A stretch of 13,999 nucleotides of DNA from Tessaracoccus flavescens (GTDB lineage: Bacteria; Actinomycetota; Actinomycetes; Propionibacteriales; Propionibacteriaceae), in NCBI GenBank assembly GCA_020741375.1, contig DYZF01000100.1, positions 1-13,999 on the forward strand. Reading direction: 5' to 3'. Both the position numbers and the translations under genes were made by a program. Positions 13,363-13,999 of the stretch are shown piece after piece; within the stretch, counting starts at the first letter, position 1, and the number at the start of each line of letters is the position of its first letter. The notes under the pieces were generated by a model. It was not told the DNA's origin. It was given only the letters and a program-made list of their open reading frames with translations, and did no database searches.

Positions 13363-13773
13363 GTGACCACGCTGAACCGCCGCTCGCTGCTGTCCCTCCT
13401 CGCCGTCGGAGGCCTCGCCGTCGCGGGCTGCTCGGACGACTCCCCCGCCGGCGCCTCTCGCGACCTCGACGCGGAGCAGTTCAAGGCCCGCGCCGAGGAA
13501 GCCTCAGCAGTCCTGCTCGATGTCCGCACTCCCGAGGAGTTCGCGGCCGGTCACATTCCCGGTGCGATCAACATCAACGTCGAGGGCGATTTCGCATCCG
13601 GCATCGCGTCGCTCGACAAGTCGGCGCCCTACGCCGTCTACTGCCGCAGCGGTAACCGCTCGGCCGCGGCGATGAAGCTGATGGACGAGGCAGGGTTTGA
13701 GGAGACATTCCACCTCGTCGGCGGGATCGGCGCGTGGGAGCGGGCCGGGTTCGACGTGGAGTCCCAAGGCTGA
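13363..13773 (+). CDS. Rhodanese-like domain lipoprotein
   Basis: 136 residues. The signal peptide has an NRRSLL twin-arginine-like start, a hydrophobic stretch, and a lipobox LAVAGC with Cys23 as the lipid-attachment site. A single rhodanese domain follows (~34-130): LLDVRTPEEFAAGHIPGAINI, then the active-site loop YCRSGNRS with catalytic Cys94, then HLVGGIGAWERAG. It is probably anchored to the outside of the membrane. Rhodanese domains carry persulfide sulfur, but the partner here is unknown. The GTG start at 13363 is chosen because the lipoprotein signal begins there and a -10 box sits 6 bases upstream. It is divergent from the cobalamin-domain gene, and each promoter must lie within or against the other gene. 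Confidence 0.88.
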   Translation: MTTLNRRSLLSLLAVGGLAVAGCSDDSPAGASRDLDAEQFKARAEEASAVLLDVRTPEEFAAGHIPGAININVEGDFASGIASLDKSAPYAVYCRSGNRSAAAMKLMDEAGFEETFHLVGGIGAWERAGFDVESQG

Positions 13774-13784
13774 CAACCAGGATG

Positions 13785-13828
13785 AAAAAACACAGAACGC
13801 CGGCCCATCTGGACCGGCGTTCTGTGTT
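13785..13828 (-). terminator. Rho-independent terminator of tRNA-Leu, possibly bidirectional
   Basis: CACAGAACGCCGG (13791-13803) pairs perfectly with CCGGCGTTCTGTG (13814-13826), a 13-bp stem extendable by two A-T pairs, with a 10-base loop. On the minus strand it is followed by a six-base T-run. It begins 2-4 bases after the tRNA 3' end and lies 17 bp after the rhodanese stop, so it may also stop plus-strand transcription despite a poorer U-tract there. Confidence 0.85.
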
Positions 13829-13829
13829 G

Positions 13830-13912
13830 TGCGCGTGAGAGGAGTTGAACCTCCACGCCCTTGCGGGCACCGGCACCTGAAGCCGGCGCGTCTGCCATTC
13901 CGCCACACGCGC
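13830..13912 (-). tRNA. tRNA-Leu (anticodon CAG)
   Basis: The minus strand folds as a class II tRNA. Acceptor stem GCGCGTG pairs with CACGCGC, with discriminator A at 13830. Anticodon stem CCGGC/GCCGG encloses the loop TTCAGGT, giving anticodon CAG. A long variable arm (TGCCCGCAAGGGCGT) and a T-loop TTCAACT follow. It reads CUG, a major leucine codon in high-GC genomes. CCA is not encoded (CAA follows), so it must be added by nucleotidyltransferase. The length is 83 nt. Confidence 0.95.
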
Positions 13913-13938
13913 ATCCGAGTCTTGCGACCCGACGTAAA

Positions 13939-13968
13939 ACAGTAGCACCCGGAGGCAGGGCGACACAA
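13939..13968 (-). promoter_or_regulatory. Promoter of tRNA-Leu
   Basis: On the minus strand TTGTGT (13968-13963), an 18-bp spacer and TACTGT (13944-13939) form a plausible promoter. The predicted transcript start is near 13932, about 20 bases before the tRNA. Confidence 0.45.
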
Positions 13969-13999
13969 AAGCGGGATTTATTGCCACTCGATGGGGTCT

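Overview
The window is high-GC DNA with typical actinobacterial features: TANNNT -10 boxes, several apparently leaderless genes, GTG starts, an LCP cell-wall ligase, and a class II tRNA-Leu with no encoded CCA. Gene content (NiaP-type transporter, alpha-galactosidase with LacI regulator, VanZ and LCP proteins) would suit a Propionibacteriales-like actinobacterium. The genus is inference only. No phage, CRISPR array, toxin-antitoxin pair or complete insertion sequence is visible.

Layout. (1) 1-1487: two divergent envelope genes, a cut-off membrane-anchored or exported protein on the minus strand and a secreted Ig-like stalk protein on the plus strand. They share a promoter region with two copies of a near-palindrome. 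(2) 1484-3533: a KDPG-aldolase-fold protein that lacks the catalytic Glu and Lys, divergent from a NiaP-like MFS transporter. Both may be leaderless. (3) 3536-5722: an LCP/VanZ two-gene minus operon, divergent from a YgjV membrane domain fused to a GNAT-like domain. (4) 5818-8305: a BadF-family sugar-kinase-like protein, a CE7 acetyl esterase and a DJ-1/PfpI protein.

(5) 8322-12733 is an eroded glycan-utilisation region. It holds the C-terminal stump of a sialidase, an 82-bp element with 24-bp imperfect inverted repeats, a sugar-ABC binding-protein gene reduced to its first codons plus its last ~76, an intact GH36 alpha-galactosidase and a LacI regulator. The ABC permeases expected beside such genes are absent. 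(6) 12731-13344: a CarH/LitR-type cobalamin-binding light-sensor domain with no DNA-binding domain and no proper 3' end, running into antisense lacI. It is divergent from a leaderless rhodanese lipoprotein gene. The window ends with tRNA-Leu(CAG) and its terminator on the minus strand.

How it fits together: envelope assembly (LCP, VanZ, the Ig-like protein) sits next to sugar scavenging (esterase, kinase, alpha-galactosidase, former sialidase and sugar ABC transporter). The 8.3-12.8 kb part shows gene decay at both edges, consistent with insertion or rearrangement followed by loss. I found no convincing new multi-gene system. The most unusual items are the orphan cobalamin photosensor domain, the inverted-repeat element beside the broken sialidase, the aldolase without catalytic residues, and the repeated palindrome in the first intergenic region.
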